Assembly: GCA_934463455.1 (NCBI GenBank) | Contig: CAKSJU010000041.1 | Location: forward strand, 1 to 18,545 | Direction of reading: 5' to 3' | DNA length: 18,545 nucleotides | Source of the DNA: an uncultured Clostridia bacterium | GTDB lineage: Bacteria; Bacillota; Clostridia; UBA1381 | Shown here: positions 1-9,200 of the stretch, in pieces | Numbering within the stretch: the stretch's first letter is position 1 | Layout of the letters: each line of letters opens with the position of its first letter | Program-made: the position numbers and the translations under genes | The notes under the pieces: model-generated | Database searches by the model: none | Told to the model about the DNA's origin: nothing | The model's input: only the letters and a program-made list of their open reading frames with translations

Positions 1-11
1 TTTTTTTACAG

Positions 12-545
12 CTATTCAAAATTTTTTACCCTTTTCTCCTGTGCTGCCAATATTGCACCTCTATATGCCCTGTCCAAATGGGAGCGGATAATTTTCTCAT
101 CGTATTTCAGTGAATTGTTGGCGATGATACTTGCATAACCGTGAGCAAACAGAAAAACTGTCAGGAATACCTTTTTTGTCTGTTCCATATTGATTTCCAA
201 GAATCCCTGCATAGCCGAAAGAACAGGGATGAGCTCTTCGGCATCCATAAGTTCAAGCAGAGTACTTCCTCTAAAAAAATCCGACTGAAAAAGGAAACGG
301 AACAAATGTGATTCTTCGATTGCAAAGCGGATATAGTTTATCCCGATCCCAAGGATAGCACACTTTTGGAAGTTTTCTATATTCATCAGATATTCCGAAT
401 GATAGAGATCTGCTTTTTCGTAGACTGCCCTTTTCAGTTCTTCGATTGTTGCAAAATGATACATGACCGGCTGTGTGGAACAATTCAGTCTTTCTGATAC
501 GGTCCTTGCGTTAATGTTTTCCGCACCTTTTTCAGTCTGCCTCAC
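12..545 (-). CDS. TetR/AcrR-family transcriptional regulator, N-terminally truncated
   Basis: This 177-residue protein resembles TetR-type DNA-binding repressors. The helix-turn-helix is visible at about residues 11-31 (INARTVSERL, then STQPVMYHF), followed by the usual EELKRAVYEKA helix. The rest is a helical ligand or dimer domain with an aromatic-rich IRFAIEESHLFRFLF segment. The protein starts directly at EKGAENI, which in the family is the end of helix 1, so roughly 15-20 residues of helix 1 are missing. The only usable start is GTG at 545-543. An in-frame TAA at 552-554 blocks any upstream extension, and neither of the other two frames encodes a plausible helix 1. No Shine-Dalgarno sequence precedes the GTG. 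The gene overlaps the SLOG gene by 14 bases, so translation could depend on coupling. It is either a decaying pseudogene or a shortened regulator. Family call is confident; function is doubtful. Confidence 0.8.
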   Translation of the reverse strand: MRQTEKGAENINARTVSERLNCSTQPVMYHFATIEELKRAVYEKADLYHSEYLMNIENFQKCAILGIGINYIRFAIEESHLFRFLFQSDFFRGSTLLELMDAEELIPVLSAMQGFLEINMEQTKKVFLTVFLFAHGYASIIANNSLKYDEKIIRSHLDRAYRGAILAAQEKRVKNFE

Positions 546-1038
546 ATTTATTTATATCAAATATATTAACAACTTCAACATGTTTTGCTTCGGCATAATG
601 CACGGTATTTCGTGTTCCGCCGCTGCCTCCGTTATACGCTGCGATTACCCTTGAAGAATTGTCCACCATATAGCAGTTTCTTTTTTGAAAACAACCGGGA
701 ATATATTTTTCACACACAAATTTACAAAAATCCGACTTTTCCATTATTTGCGCATATTGTTTTCTTTCTTCAATACTCCGGGATTTTTCAAAACCTTTAT
801 ACGGAGAAGCACATATCAATTTTATCCGAGAATCTTTTTCGCGCAAATTCAGCACGGTTTCGGCTGCCCATATATCCACCCCACGCGCCATTCCGGAAAT
901 AAAGGTGGTAAATCCGTCCCGCACTGCCTGCTCTGTTGCAGCCTTTAACCTTTGTTTAATTTCATCTTCGGACATATACAGCTTTTCCGGTCGGTGTCCG
1001 GTAAAGCAGCACCTTATTGTTTTTTTATCGCTGACCAT
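532..1038 (-). CDS. SLOG-superfamily (DUF1273/YpsA-like) protein
   Basis: This 168-residue cytoplasmic protein shows the hallmarks of the DUF1273/YpsA branch of the SLOG nucleotide-binding superfamily. It opens with a CCFTGHRPEKL motif (residues 10-20), followed by a glycine-rich loop SGMARGVDIWAAE (48-60), a KLICASPY strand (73-80) and a C-terminal YNGGSGGTRNT motif (135-144). Length and ends match the family, so it looks intact. SLOG proteins are Rossmann-like folds thought to bind nucleotides or nucleotide derivatives, and the role of this branch is poorly defined. The start is ATG at 1038-1036, with a GGAGG about seven bases upstream in the 1045-1050 region. It is the first gene of a two-gene unit with the truncated TetR regulator, which begins before this gene stops. 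A link to the surface operon upstream is not indicated. Confidence 0.85.
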   Translation of the reverse strand: MVSDKKTIRCCFTGHRPEKLYMSEDEIKQRLKAATEQAVRDGFTTFISGMARGVDIWAAETVLNLREKDSRIKLICASPYKGFEKSRSIEERKQYAQIMEKSDFCKFVCEKYIPGCFQKRNCYMVDNSSRVIAAYNGGSGGTRNTVHYAEAKHVEVVNIFDINKCEAD

Positions 1039-1054
1039 ATTATACCCTCCATTT

Positions 1055-1093
1055 AAAAAAGCCGTGGCATATATATTATACCACAGCTTTTTT
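1055..1093 (-). terminator. Rho-independent terminator after the 1667-residue glycosidase-like gene
   Basis: Inverted repeat: AAAAAAGC (1055-1062) pairs with GCTTTTTT (1086-1093), then one mismatch, then GTGG (1064-1067) pairs with CCAC (1081-1084) around an AT-rich loop. On the minus strand the stem ends in a run of six T residues. It begins about 27 bases after the stop codon of the gene ending at 1120. The flanking A and T runs make it symmetric, so it could work in both directions. Confidence 0.8.
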
Positions 1094-1103
1094 TGATACT
1101 CAA
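1075..1103 (-). promoter_or_regulatory. Candidate sigma-A promoter for the SLOG/TetR unit, nested in a terminator hairpin
   Basis: Read on the minus strand, TTGAGT (1098-1103) is followed after exactly 17 bases by a perfect TATAAT (1075-1080). Transcription would start near 1068 and give a leader of about 30 bases carrying the GGAGG site and the ATG at 1038. The -10 box sits in the loop of the terminator hairpin at 1055-1093, so the terminator of the upstream gene and the promoter of the downstream unit share the same DNA. The promoter call is from sequence match only. Confidence 0.6.
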
Positions 1104-1119
1104 GTGTTTTTAAAAAGAA

Positions 1120-4100
1120 TTATCTCACACTCGGGCAGTCGGTCGTATAGATGTAAACAGGTGCGGAGCCTATTTGCAGACTTCCCGAGCTTATATATTC
1201 CGCATTTCCGTTTATATCCAGTTTAACAGCCTTAGAATCCTTGGTTGCAAAGCTTACGCTTGCTCCGCTGCCGCTTGCATTCCATAAAGCAGTCAAATAC
1301 ATATCTTTTTCGCTATCGTAGAAAGTCACTCCGTAATTCGGATGTGAGACAGTTTCAATTTTTCCGACAAAATATGCGTTTTTGAGAAGCTTCGCAAGCG
1401 TATAATACGCATAATACGCCGGCTTGGGATTACCGTACCAATCCACAATTCCAAAGCCTCTTTCATAATTCATATACATGCTTGCCGAACTATCTTCAAC
1501 ACCCTCATCCTGGAAAGCATACCAGAATATATTGTCTATTTTCTCTGCTGCTCCGATAAGATATGTTCTTGCGAGGAAATTCGCCTGCTGCTCGGGCGTA
1601 ACCTTTGTATTTGTCCATGCTCCGGTGCTTGATTTTCCATCGATTGTACTCCAGCCCAATTCTGTAAACATTATCGGCTTTTCATCACCGTATGTATTCA
1701 TCATTTCACGGATTTTATCAATCTTATAGAACAAATGCTCCGGAACATGCGCCGTTTCCGCATCAAGATAATTATAATATTTAGCGTCATTATTTTTGTT
1801 TTCGAAATCCTTTACATACGCGTGAACATCGAAAATATCAAAATAATCCGAATAGTTTTCGCCCTTTGCTTTTGCCGCCTCATACATGTTCTTTATAAAA
1901 TCAAGCTTATCGGTTCCGCAAATCGAAGCCTCCGCCAAAAGATTTCTTGCATCGTCTGCTTTAACAGTATTGTATCTTGATTTGATTATTTCGTAATATT
2001 CATCCGGATGCTTGAAATAATACTCAGACACTCCGTCTTTACTTTGTATTTCCGGCTCGTTATTTCCAACATATGAATATATTCCGTATTCCTTTGCCAG
2101 ATCAAATTTATCGGAAGCTGCGTATTCAACGGCTCCAAAGCCTATCGTCCCGTACATATTAAGCATGCCTTCCGAATTATCCCAATATCTCGTCTTCGAA
2201 AGATTTTCCATATCGTTTATCAGCTTAAGCTTAATTTTCATATTTGCATTTTCATCTTCATGATCAACATGTGCACTACCTCCGCGAGGATATTCATTCA
2301 TGCAGAAAATTCCCGAAAGCGTATCGGCGCCTGTTTGCGAGTGAGTTGTAATTTTAACAGGTGTAAAGCTTTCTGTCGACAGCTTACCGTTCACAACCGG
2401 TACTACCGCAATGTAATAATCCCTGTTCGGCTCAAGTCCGATATATCTGCACGATTTTCCTTTTACAGCACTCACCGGCGTACTGTTGTTGTTTACATAA
2501 ACTTGTTTTAATGTTTTATTTCCTACAGAACTGAAGGTATTCTTCTCAACAAATATTTGATATTCCTCCGCATTGTTTTTTTTGTCGTTGTAATCGCTCC
2601 AATCAAGATAAAGAATATTATTTGCTTTTAATTCGGCACGCACCGGTACAGTCTCAACCGCCGTACCCGCTTCTTCACTTTCATCATAAAGCTTTCTGCC
2701 TTTTACAATTATTTCTTTTAAAGATATTTGACTTAAATCGCCTTTTCTTATTACGACTTTTACATATCGTGCATTATTCTCCGCTTTTGCATATCCTGTT
2801 GCCGAGCCGTTTTTCGGCACTGCAAGACAGGATTGAAAATAATTTGCGCCGTCAATACTTGTTAGGATTTCTCCGCCGGCAAAGCTTCCGTAAATCGTAA
2901 TATCCTCAGGCTGATAAATTCCGCCCAAATCATATATAAGGCTGACGTAATCTCCCGAGGAAGCAACCGCGGTATTTCGGTCATTATCCGAAAGAGCGGA
3001 CAATGATGCGTCCTGCGAAATAATATCATTTTCCGTTTTGAAAGGAACTTCGGTTTCGTAAGAATAGTTTTCCATTCTCTCTTTCATAAATTCCGCCGGC
3101 TTACCGTAAAGCTCAAGCTCGGCAATTTCCATTTTAGAAACACCGTCCGCTTTTCTTGCCGTTATTTTTATGTCTTTTGCATACACTACTCCGGGCAGCG
3201 ACGCGCTGACAGGCATAACACGTTTTCTCGTCTTGGGAATAGTATTTGAATTATTTGTTACAAGCTCATAGTTAATTCCGTCCAAAGAAGCGTAAATATC
3301 AAAATCCGACATATAGCTGTCACTTGAACACATTGAACGAATCGTTGCTTTTTCAACCTTAACGGTATCCTTAAAATGAATTTTTATATTAAGCGTATCT
3401 CCCGATACCAAAGTCGTTTTGTCTCCGTCAAAAAGCATTTGAGCACTTGCTTCGTATAAATCTGCCGAAGCGTCTTTTCCTGTCTTTACAAAATCATATC
3501 CGTCTGCTGTATCGTAAACCACCTCTGTTCCGTCTGTTTTATTTCCGCTTAAAATCCCTTGTTCGTTTTCTTTTCTTTTTCCGATTTGCTTCACTTTTCC
3601 CAACGGCTTCATTCCGTCAAGAGAATCAAATACAAATGCCTTGAAAGTATCTCCCTCGACAGCATTTTTCGGCACAATTTCCATGCTTATCGTATAAGCT
3701 TCACCCAACTCCGAATATGTACCGTTCTTGGTAAATACTTGTTTCAGCCTGTTGTTTTCATCATACTGCGCCACTGTCAGTACTGCGTCAATATCATATA
3801 CCTCCGCCGAAGCGTTCAAGCTTGCTTCTCCGGAATAATAAATAAATTCATCGCCGTACTCGTTAAAAAATCTGATATTCTCCGCTTTCGGGCTGCGTCT
3901 TACCGGAATGTCAAATCCCTTTACAACCATTTCTGCCAAAATCTGCTGATATCCTGTTTTTTGGGTTGTAATTCGCATATATCTTCCGCAGACAGGTGCA
4001 AAATCTTCTCCCAGTACACCGACATTATATTTGTCCCCCGTAACTTTTACAAGATTTGTCTCCGAATCTCTCAAAAGAGTTCTTTCGCTTGTTTCGGTAA

Positions 4101-6123
4101 CGGTTTGATAGTCTGTTCCGTTAAGAGAAACTTCAACCTTTAAATCAGCAACGCCGTGCGATTTATTCTTATAATAAGCATATAAGTCCGCTCCGGTAAA
4201 ATACATTTTCTTTCCGGCATCAATATTGATTACCGCCACCTGATCTCCGTTCCATTTGCCGAAGGTTTGAGTTGAAAAGTTTCCGTCGGTAAGCTTTTCA
4301 CAATTTGTGTCCCCCGAAGAAATCTGATCGCCCTCTATTGTATACGAAAGCCCTGTATTGATATTTTCATACCGTGAATATCTGCCGGTCACAGCTTTGT
4401 TCCCGGTGAGGACTCCCTCTGCATAATCGTCTCCCTCATATACAACATATCTCAGCTTATCATCTATATTTTTCTTTGCATTCAAAATTGCGTCAATATC
4501 ATCTTTTCCCGAAGCCAAAACCTCGGAAGCGTTCGCAAGCGCCTTTTCAAAAACCGAGTATGACGCGTCGGTCGCATATTCTTTTATTACTTCTTTTTCT
4601 TTGGAATATTTATTTATTTTATCAGAAAGTTCACTTCTCAGCACATCAAAATCCGGTCCTATTCCGAATATTATAACCTCATTGATATTGGTAAGCTGTG
4701 CCGATGTATTCGGATAAAACGAAATTTTCACATAACGAGCGTCAACAGGTGCAAAGTCTGCCTGCGTTCTGTAAACAATCTGCTTTTCCTTTACATTGAT
4801 TATTTCACCTGCCGCTTTTTGTTTTGCGGTTTCTGTATAGTTTATTCCATCGGTGCTTACTTCAATCTTAACGCTTCCCAAAGCCTTGTATTGTTCATGT
4901 GAGCTGAAAACATCCACTCTGTCAATTGTTTTATTTTCTTTTAAGTCAAATATTGCTACCGCAGGGGCTTCTCCTTTTTTTCCCCATACAGTATCGGTAG
5001 CATATTCACCCGCACAATTTAATAATCCTCCGCCGATAAGCTCGTTTCCCGAGTCATTACGGCTTGCCCTTTGAGTATTTGTTTCCGAATCTGTATTTGT
5101 TAAATTCGGGTCATGGCTTTGTTCCCAGCTGTAGCTTGCCGCATTATCGTCATTTACAAGCTCAACGGCAGGCGTTACCGAATTTTTATAGTATTGTTTA
5201 TCTCCGCTGTCAAAATTGTTGCCCGATACAACCAATCTTTGATATACAGCATCTAAAGCCGCTCTTGTATTTTCAATACCGTTCATCGCGGTGCATATAT
5301 CATTTGCAGAGCTTTCCGCAGTACATTCCTTTGCTGCCTTAACAGCATCCTTAAGATTTTCCACACTTATATCCGTGTAATATTTTCCGACGCTTTCATT
5401 TGCAAGAAATGCTTCGTTTTCCGCAATCAACTTGGTAAGTCCTTCAAAGGTTACATCATAACCGAATACCGCCTCTTCGCAGAAAACCTGCTGCTTTCCG
5501 CTTCCGGTTTTTCCGATTGAAATAACCTGCACATATCTTGCTTTTGTCATCGGGAATTTAATTGAATTAAAGTACAATCCCGTTTTATCGCTGTTATTAT
5601 TCTTAACATCGTTGTTATGGCTTGCTTCCTGTTCGGCGGCTTTTGTAAAATTTGTACCGTCGGTTGAAGTATAAACCTCAATTCGTACCGTATTGTCTCT
5701 GTAATCTGTTGCCGAATGGTCTCTCATTATTACGTCCACACGGTCAATCGGATAAACCGTTCCCAAATCAAATTGTGCGGCGGCTGTTCCGCCGTTATAA
5801 TTTCCCCAAACTCCGTTTGAATTATTGCTTAAATTTCCGTTTGTCAAATTTGCGGGATTGGAAAGAGTTTTATCATATCCGTCAACATCGGTAATCCACG
5901 AACATTCCGGATTGTTTGTATCCAATGTTTTTAAAGTAATTTCGGTATCCCAATTTGCATATATTGCCTTGTCGGCATCGCTCCATGTATTTCCCGAAAG
6001 CGTATAATACGTCCTGCCCGAAAAAGGATTTGCTTCAGACTCTTCAGCAAATACGGGAATACCGGAAATACTTGCAGCCAAAATTGAAACCGCACTTAAA
6101 ACCGATATAAATCTTTTTCTCAT
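1120..6123 (-). CDS. Secreted multidomain glycoside-hydrolase-like protein: five discoidin modules, Fn3-like domain, clan GH-A-like barrel
   Basis: An exported protein of about 1667 residues. The ATG at 6123-6121 is chosen because a GGAGG lies six bases upstream and a typical signal peptide follows (MRKRF..., ending VFA at residue 26). An in-frame ATG at 6153 would place that ribosome site inside the gene. Domains in order: discoidin-like 1 (about 35-225); FIVAR-like helices (226-300); discoidin 2 (300-490); helices (491-560); discoidin 3 (570-740); an Ig-like sandwich ending in FDSLDGMKPL (745-850); discoidin 4 (855-1010) and 5 (1020-1145); Fn3-like (1158-1262); a TIM barrel (1268-1590); and a C-terminal beta domain. 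The barrel shows clan GH-A landmarks: RYWDN, NNEPE with likely acid/base E1356, DIFDVHAY, FTELGW with likely nucleophile E1488, and FWYAF. The GH family and substrate are not assigned. There is no SLH, sortase or dockerin signal. It lies downstream of the operon and is followed by a strong terminator. Confidence 0.85.
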   Translation of the reverse strand: MRKRFISVLSAVSILAASISGIPVFAEESEANPFSGRTYYTLSGNTWSDADKAIYANWDTEITLKTLDTNNPECSWITDVDGYDKTLSNPANLTNGNLSNNSNGVWGNYNGGTAAAQFDLGTVYPIDRVDVIMRDHSATDYRDNTVRIEVYTSTDGTNFTKAAEQEASHNNDVKNNNSDKTGLYFNSIKFPMTKARYVQVISIGKTGSGKQQVFCEEAVFGYDVTFEGLTKLIAENEAFLANESVGKYYTDISVENLKDAVKAAKECTAESSANDICTAMNGIENTRAALDAVYQRLVVSGNNFDSGDKQYYKNSVTPAVELVNDDNAASYSWEQSHDPNLTNTDSETNTQRASRNDSGNELIGGGLLNCAGEYATDTVWGKKGEAPAVAIFDLKENKTIDRVDVFSSHEQYKALGSVKIEVSTDGINYTETAKQKAAGEIINVKEKQIVYRTQADFAPVDARYVKISFYPNTSAQLTNINEVIIFGIGPDFDVLRSELSDKINKYSKEKEVIKEYATDASYSVFEKALANASEVLASGKDDIDAILNAKKNIDDKLRYVVYEGDDYAEGVLTGNKAVTGRYSRYENINTGLSYTIEGDQISSGDTNCEKLTDGNFSTQTFGKWNGDQVAVINIDAGKKMYFTGADLYAYYKNKSHGVADLKVEVSLNGTDYQTVTETSERTLLRDSETNLVKVTGDKYNVGVLGEDFAPVCGRYMRITTQKTGYQQILAEMVVKGFDIPVRRSPKAENIRFFNEYGDEFIYYSGEASLNASAEVYDIDAVLTVAQYDENNRLKQVFTKNGTYSELGEAYTISMEIVPKNAVEGDTFKAFVFDSLDGMKPLGKVKQIGKRKENEQGILSGNKTDGTEVVYDTADGYDFVKTGKDASADLYEASAQMLFDGDKTTLVSGDTLNIKIHFKDTVKVEKATIRSMCSSDSYMSDFDIYASLDGINYELVTNNSNTIPKTRKRVMPVSASLPGVVYAKDIKITARKADGVSKMEIAELELYGKPAEFMKERMENYSYETEVPFKTENDIISQDASLSALSDNDRNTAVASSGDYVSLIYDLGGIYQPEDITIYGSFAGGEILTSIDGANYFQSCLAVPKNGSATGYAKAENNARYVKVVIRKGDLSQISLKEIIVKGRKLYDESEEAGTAVETVPVRAELKANNILYLDWSDYNDKKNNAEEYQIFVEKNTFSSVGNKTLKQVYVNNNSTPVSAVKGKSCRYIGLEPNRDYYIAVVPVVNGKLSTESFTPVKITTHSQTGADTLSGIFCMNEYPRGGSAHVDHEDENANMKIKLKLINDMENLSKTRYWDNSEGMLNMYGTIGFGAVEYAASDKFDLAKEYGIYSYVGNNEPEIQSKDGVSEYYFKHPDEYYEIIKSRYNTVKADDARNLLAEASICGTDKLDFIKNMYEAAKAKGENYSDYFDIFDVHAYVKDFENKNNDAKYYNYLDAETAHVPEHLFYKIDKIREMMNTYGDEKPIMFTELGWSTIDGKSSTGAWTNTKVTPEQQANFLARTYLIGAAEKIDNIFWYAFQDEGVEDSSASMYMNYERGFGIVDWYGNPKPAYYAYYTLAKLLKNAYFVGKIETVSHPNYGVTFYDSEKDMYLTALWNASGSGASVSFATKDSKAVKLDINGNAEYISSGSLQIGSAPVYIYTTDCPSVR

Positions 6124-6171
6124 TTTTTGCCTCCGTTTCTTTATTATCGGCAAAGCAAGCGACTATGTTTT

Positions 6172-6219
6172 GCCCGTAAATCTATTATACGGGTGCAGAG
6201 CTCCCGCACCCGTATAATA
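6172..6219 (-). promoter_or_regulatory. 14-bp perfect hairpin between the operon and the last gene, with an alternative pairing arm
   Basis: Six bases after the stop codon of the 1407-residue gene, TATTATACGGGTGC (minus strand, 6219-6206) pairs perfectly with GCACCCGTATAATA (6196-6183) around a 9-base loop. No clean T run follows on the minus strand (AGATTTACGGG), so it looks more like a weak terminator, a processing site or a 3'-end stabiliser. A third arm, TACGGGC (6178-6172), could pair six bases with the CCCGTA of the second arm and compete with the main hairpin. It sits about 50 bases upstream of the ribosome site of the following gene. Regulatory meaning is inferred. Confidence 0.6.
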
Positions 6220-6225
6220 AACAGT

Positions 6226-9200
6226 TTATTTTTTGATTAAAACCATATCTTCAAAGCTGTTGGTATTTTTACCGTCCGCAATACCGTTCATATACGAGCC
6301 GCCGTTCTTTCTTCCCGAGCCATCGTTATCGTTTACGCAGAACGAAAAGCCTATCATGTCATATTCGTTCACTGTCGGTATTTCCTTGAAGAAGCCCCAG
6401 GGGATTTTAAATTCATAAATTGTATGATTATCCTCCGTACGGCTTGTTTTACCTACGCAAGACGGAACCTCACGGTCCTTTTTAACAACCAAATCCGCAT
6501 ACCATGCCCACGCTATAACGCTTTCCTTTTCGGGATCTCTCGTTATACCGAGTTCGAAATATTCGGTTGAATCCAAGCCTATACCCTCTTTTCTTCCCGG
6601 GTCAAGCGCAACTTGCAGGTTGTCTCCCATATATACATCGCTTCCGCTCCACGCCTGGTAGAACACATCATCCGTTACATCCACCGCCATGTAGAAATAT
6701 TCGTTATCCCATTTTCTGTAAATTTTCCACGAACAATCCGAAGCGCCGGTTATATTCGAGCTGCGATAGGAATCGGTGTTTGTAGTATCGGTTATAACCT
6801 GGCAGCCGTCCCATTCTCCCGGAGAAAGAACACCGTCTATTTCCGGAGTAATTCCGTCGTTCACACACGCCGAGAAGTTAAGAACTCTGTCAATATTGGT
6901 CTTTTTGCCGTTTGTTTCAAGCGCAAATGTTGCAGCTGCGCCTACAGCCTTCGGCAATTCACTTACATCAAAGTAAAGTACCTTTGTAGCTCCGGGCTCC
7001 AGATTTTGAATAGCTTGAGTTTCTGCGCTTAATGTAATTCCCGAAGAGCCCACTACGCTAAGCTTAGCGTCAACAGGAATATCAACCACATTTGTACAAT
7101 ATGCCGCAATTGTCCACTTATCCCAATTTTCTTTATCAAGAGGCTGCGGTACAAAGTGTACACTTATGGAGGATTTAACATTTACCGTCACATTTACCGG
7201 AGTTACAATTCCGTCCTCCGTTATTGCTTTTATAACAAATTTTTCGGTCTGTTCAGCTGTATCTTCCGGTACATGAATTACAACATCCACAGTATCCTGG
7301 CTGTTGTTGAAGCTTGTATCGTTTTGAACACTCCAGCCCGCCGGCATTCCTTCAGCCTCAACATGACCCGCAAGTCCTTTTCCGAGAGCCTGTCTTGTCA
7401 TGGTAAAGGTTACATTTCTGTTCCTTGTTGTATCTTTTTCGGTTTCGGTAATGTTAAATGCAACATTTATAGAATTAACCTTTATTCCCTCATCCGAATA
7501 AATGTATATCGGTGCTCTTCCTATAGTAACAGAGCCTTTGCCGTTTTCTGTTTCTATATACGAAAATCCGCCCTTGCTTGAAATAACTTCAATACCTTCT
7601 TCTTTTCCGGACACAGTCTCAAACTGCATTGTCTTATCCTGTCCCGCCGCATTCCAGATAACCGAAATGTGCTTGTTCTTTTGTGCGTCATAGTATTCAT
7701 TTCCGTAGTACGGATTTGATACTCCGGAAAGCTGACCTATAAAGTCCGCCTGTCTCAATTGCTGATACATGTTATAATATCCGTAATATGACGGCTTAGG
7801 TACTCCGAAATAATCGATTATACCAAAGTTATTCTCGTGATAATTAACATCCGGACCGTCATCGTGATAGTTATATGTCCAAACCTCTTTTATCCCCTGC
7901 GAAATCATTATGTGATACATTCTTACGATAAAATCGCGCTGCGTCTCATAATCGCTTGCCGCCTGATAACTTGATTTATCCGCTGTCTGGAAGCCTATTT
8001 CGGTGGAAACTATCGGCTTGTCACCGTCACCGTATTTAGCCATTACATCACGCACGTTTTGTATCTTTTTATACAATGTTTCCGGAGCCGAAGTCGGCAA
8101 GCCCGGTATCTGCTCATCGGAGGATTTACAATAGAAGTGAACGTCCACTACGTCAAAATTGAGTTTTGTTTCAATTCCGTTTCCTGCCTGATAGAGCTTA
8201 TCAAACCAATCGAGAGAGCCAAGCTCCGTACCGCCCAGTACAGGGTCAATTAAAACATTTCTCGGATCTTCGTTTTTCAGTTTTTTATAATATGCTTTCA
8301 TATTATTTAAAAACTGTGTTGTATCAGCTTTCGAAAGATCCGACTCGTTTCCGTTGGAATACATATAATTTCCGTATGCCTTTGACGAAGTATTGCTGTT
8401 TTGTATCATCGTGCTTACGCCTATATCGGTATAATCCTGCATTCCGCCGAGATCCCAGCATCTGTTTTTATTGGAGGCACCCATTTCATCGTAAAGTCTT
8501 GCCGCCTCCGCTTTCATCTGCGTTGTATAAGACCCGAATTTAACGGTTGCACCTCCGTTGTAGTTAGGATGGTTTGTGATATTAAACACATCTCTTACCT
8601 TTGTACCGAGAACACCCTGTGTCGTCACCTTTACAGGATTTACCCTTGTGTACTCCTTGCCCTCGTCGTCAAACGGAGTAATCGCAAAATAATATGTTCT
8701 TTCCGGCTCAAGGTTTGTTTTTGTTGCATATTTATTTATATAAGCGTCATCAAATCTTTCATATACCGCAACAGGCGAAAGCCCCGTTGTTGTCGTGAAC
8801 GGATTTTGTTCTATATAAAGAGCAACCTTGCTTGCGTTGTCTCCGTTATATGTAGACCAGTCCAAATATGCCAGCAAATAATTTTTCATTTCCACTCTCA
8901 AAGGAACCTGAGGCGGAGTTTTCGAGCGTGCCATTTTTACCGGATAGCCGTTTACGACTATTTCGCTTACCGCAATTTCGTGGTCATAGCTCTGCAAGAT
9001 AATCTTCAAATATCTTGCGTTTCTGCCCGGTATTCCGGAGAAGGAGCTTTTTACAATTCCGCCGGCATTCTGCTTATTTCTATTTACATAATAAGAATAA
9101 GTAAACCATTTTTTACCGTCCAGCGAATATCTTATTTCCGCGCCTTCGGTAAAAGCATTACCCTTTGACAGGCTGTAAATATCAACGTCGCCTATCTGAT

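Noticed and set aside
3559..4143. 194-residue open frame on the plus strand inside the 1667-residue gene
   Set aside because: Antisense shadow of discoidin-module coding sequence; no recognisable protein features.
6124..6153. Upstream in-frame ATG adding ten residues to the large glycosidase-like protein
   Set aside because: The GGAGG ribosome site lies inside this extension and is ideally spaced for the ATG at 6123, where the signal peptide begins.
6184..6189. TATAAT on the minus strand within the intergenic hairpin as a promoter for the last gene
   Set aside because: The hexamer 17 bases upstream is CGGGTG, unlike a -35 box, and the match is explained by the hairpin arm.
8401..9168. 255-residue open frame on the plus strand inside the 1407-residue gene
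   Set aside because: It is antisense to a clearly coding region with recognisable domains. Its translation is rich in Cys, Arg, Tyr and Phe in the manner of a reverse-frame shadow, and it has no domain motif.
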